This document shows, piece after piece, positions 55,628-56,364 of a DNA stretch of 56,364 bases. The notes under the pieces were generated by a model, which was not told the origin of the DNA, did not search any database, and worked only from the letters and a program-made list of their open reading frames with translations. Position 1 is the first letter of the stretch; the number at the start of each line of letters is the position of its first letter. The stretch comes from Acidimicrobiaceae bacterium (lineage in GTDB: Bacteria > Actinomycetota > Acidimicrobiia > Acidimicrobiales > RAAP-2): positions 1-56,364 of the forward strand of contig PLZW01000007.1 in NCBI GenBank assembly GCA_003153575.1. Reading direction: 5' to 3'. The translations under genes were made by a program, and so were the position numbers.

Positions 55628-56024
55628 TTCCCCTGGTCCCGTCCGCCGGTCGTCGGCGGTCGGGGCCCGGGCTGCAGGTGGTCGACGACGGGGGGTCCGG
55701 ATATGCCCGGGCCCGCCGTCGCACGGTCGGAATCCTTGACGGACGCCCCAGGTTCTCGTACCTTGTGGGGGCCTGGCTCCGGGGTTTCCCCGTGGGGGTT
55801 GTGATCTTGTGCGCTTCCGGTTATGCTTACTGGTTGCCGTGCCTGCCCCTGTCGCCTTCCTCAGCCGTTTTCGCTGAGTGACGCGCGCCCCGACGCCCCC
55901 CACGACTGCTCCGGCGGGAGCCGTCGACCCCGCTGACCACGCACCGCCGTGCCGCTTCGACACCTGATCCACCGCAGTACCCCGTCCTTGCCCCATTCGC
56001 CTTGCAACTGGGAGGAGTAGGCCG
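55628..56024 (+). other. rplL-rpoB intergenic region (397 bp)
   Basis: No gene is supported here. It holds a 6-bp GC hairpin (55643-55659), then an AT-richer patch with the promoter described separately, then ~195 bp of leader up to rpoB. The leader may serve as an attenuation region between ribosomal and polymerase genes. Confidence 0.7.
55799..55827 (+). promoter_or_regulatory. Candidate rpoB promoter (TTGTGA-N17-TATGCT)
   Basis: TTGTGA (55799-55804) and TATGCT (55822-55827) are separated by exactly 17 nt, the best -35/-10 pair in the window. It would give a ~190-nt leader for rpoB. Confidence 0.62.
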
Positions 56025-56364
56025 TTGCCTACACGGTCCAACAGCCCGGAACGTTTTTCGTTTGCCAACATCGACGAGGCGCTTCCGCTGCCTGACCTCG
56101 TCGCCATCCAGCGGGACTCCTTCAAGTGGTTCCTCGACCGTGGACTGGCAGAGACGTTCAACGACATCAGCCCGATCGAGGACTTCACGGGCCAGCTGAG
56201 CCTCGAGCTCGAATTCGACCCGACCGACCCGGACCTGCGCCCACCGCCGAAGTTCTCGGTGGAGGAGTGCAAGGAGAAGGACATGACCTACGCCGCGCCG
56301 GTCTTCGTGCGCGCCCGGTTCATGAACGCCGGCACGGGGGAGATCAAGGAGCAGACGGTCTTCA
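56025..56364 (+). CDS. rpoB: RNA polymerase beta subunit (3' truncated by window)
   Basis: The first 113 codons of rpoB, starting at TTG 56025. They encode [20 protein letters not shown], then [44 protein letters not shown] and GEIKEQTVF, the conserved start of actinobacterial beta subunits. The TTG start is supported by GGAGGAG (56011-56017), 7 nt upstream; there is no earlier ATG/GTG in frame with a ribosome site. It is the catalytic beta subunit; rifampicin-site regions lie beyond the window. Confidence 0.96.
   Translation, partial: MPTRSNSPERFSFANIDEALPLPDLVAIQRDSFKWFLDRGLAETFNDISPIEDFTGQLSLELEFDPTDPDLRPPPKFSVEECKEKDMTYAAPVFVRARFMNAGTGEIKEQTVF

Noticed and set aside
55678-55881. A 67-codon frame between rplL and rpoB
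   Set aside because: It overlaps the best promoter, has no ribosome site and reads like non-coding sequence.
53555-56284. A 909-codon minus-strand open frame antisense to rplA, rplJ, rplL and rpoB
   Set aside because: Shadow of high G+C at third codon positions; the plus-strand genes are unmistakable and the product has no recognisable domain.

Overview
The window is about 70% G+C, densely packed, and rich in GTG/TTG starts. It reads as chromosomal DNA of an actinobacterium. A class such as Acidimicrobiia is my inference, from the crotonyl-CoA carboxylase/reductase plus ethylmalonyl-CoA mutase set, a UDP-sulfoquinovose synthase, an actinobacterial acyl-CoA carboxylase epsilon subunit, a LysC with an internal beta-subunit start, and the gene order around rpoB. 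I see no insertion sequences, prophage, CRISPR array or rRNA.

Layout. (1) 1-1936: the 3' end of dnaX abuts recR, followed by a SixA-like phosphatase. (2) 1986-11766: a carbon-assimilation block with thiolase, crotonyl-CoA carboxylase/reductase, methylmalonyl-CoA epimerase, acyl-CoA carboxylase beta and epsilon, ethylmalonyl-CoA mutase and 3-hydroxyacyl-CoA dehydrogenase. These are several steps of the ethylmalonyl-CoA pathway; a GIY-YIG protein and a DUF3097 protein are interspersed. (3) 11852-15250: an HSL-type esterase, an S51-like hydrolase and two cyclophilins. (4) 15345-17657: lysC and asd. (5) 17686-29608: phoU, NDH-2, rmuC, sqdB, citrate synthase, TesB, a GH1 glucosidase, GtrA, a COG4280-type membrane protein with a small partner, and yajQ next to tRNA-Tyr.

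(6) 30071-48715 is the accessory stretch: small and secreted unknowns, a PhyH-family dioxygenase, and a tightly overlapped minus-strand operon (alcohol dehydrogenase, TetR regulator, aldehyde dehydrogenase, APH-like kinase, acyl-CoA synthetase) divergent from a cytochrome P450. It also holds a GH5 lipoprotein, a VC0807-like membrane protein, a nucleotide-cyclase-domain protein, two more zinc alcohol dehydrogenases and an M48 peptidase. (7) 48902-56364: a GT-C mannosyltransferase and a GNAT, then the conserved translation/transcription block tRNA-Thr, tRNA-Met, rpmG, tRNA-Trp, secE, nusG, rplK, rplA, L10 leader, rplJ, rplL and the 5' end of rpoB.

How it works together. The block at 2-12 kb would turn acetyl-CoA-derived C4 units into ethylmalonyl-CoA and on toward methylmalonyl/succinyl-CoA. 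The operon at 34-41 kb looks like a regulated oxidation route, P450 hydroxylation then alcohol, aldehyde, acid and acyl-CoA, for an unknown lipophilic substrate. A recurring sequence-level feature is a TANNNT hexamer 6-9 nt upstream of the start codon of at least 17 genes, the geometry of leaderless mRNAs. These are marked individually.
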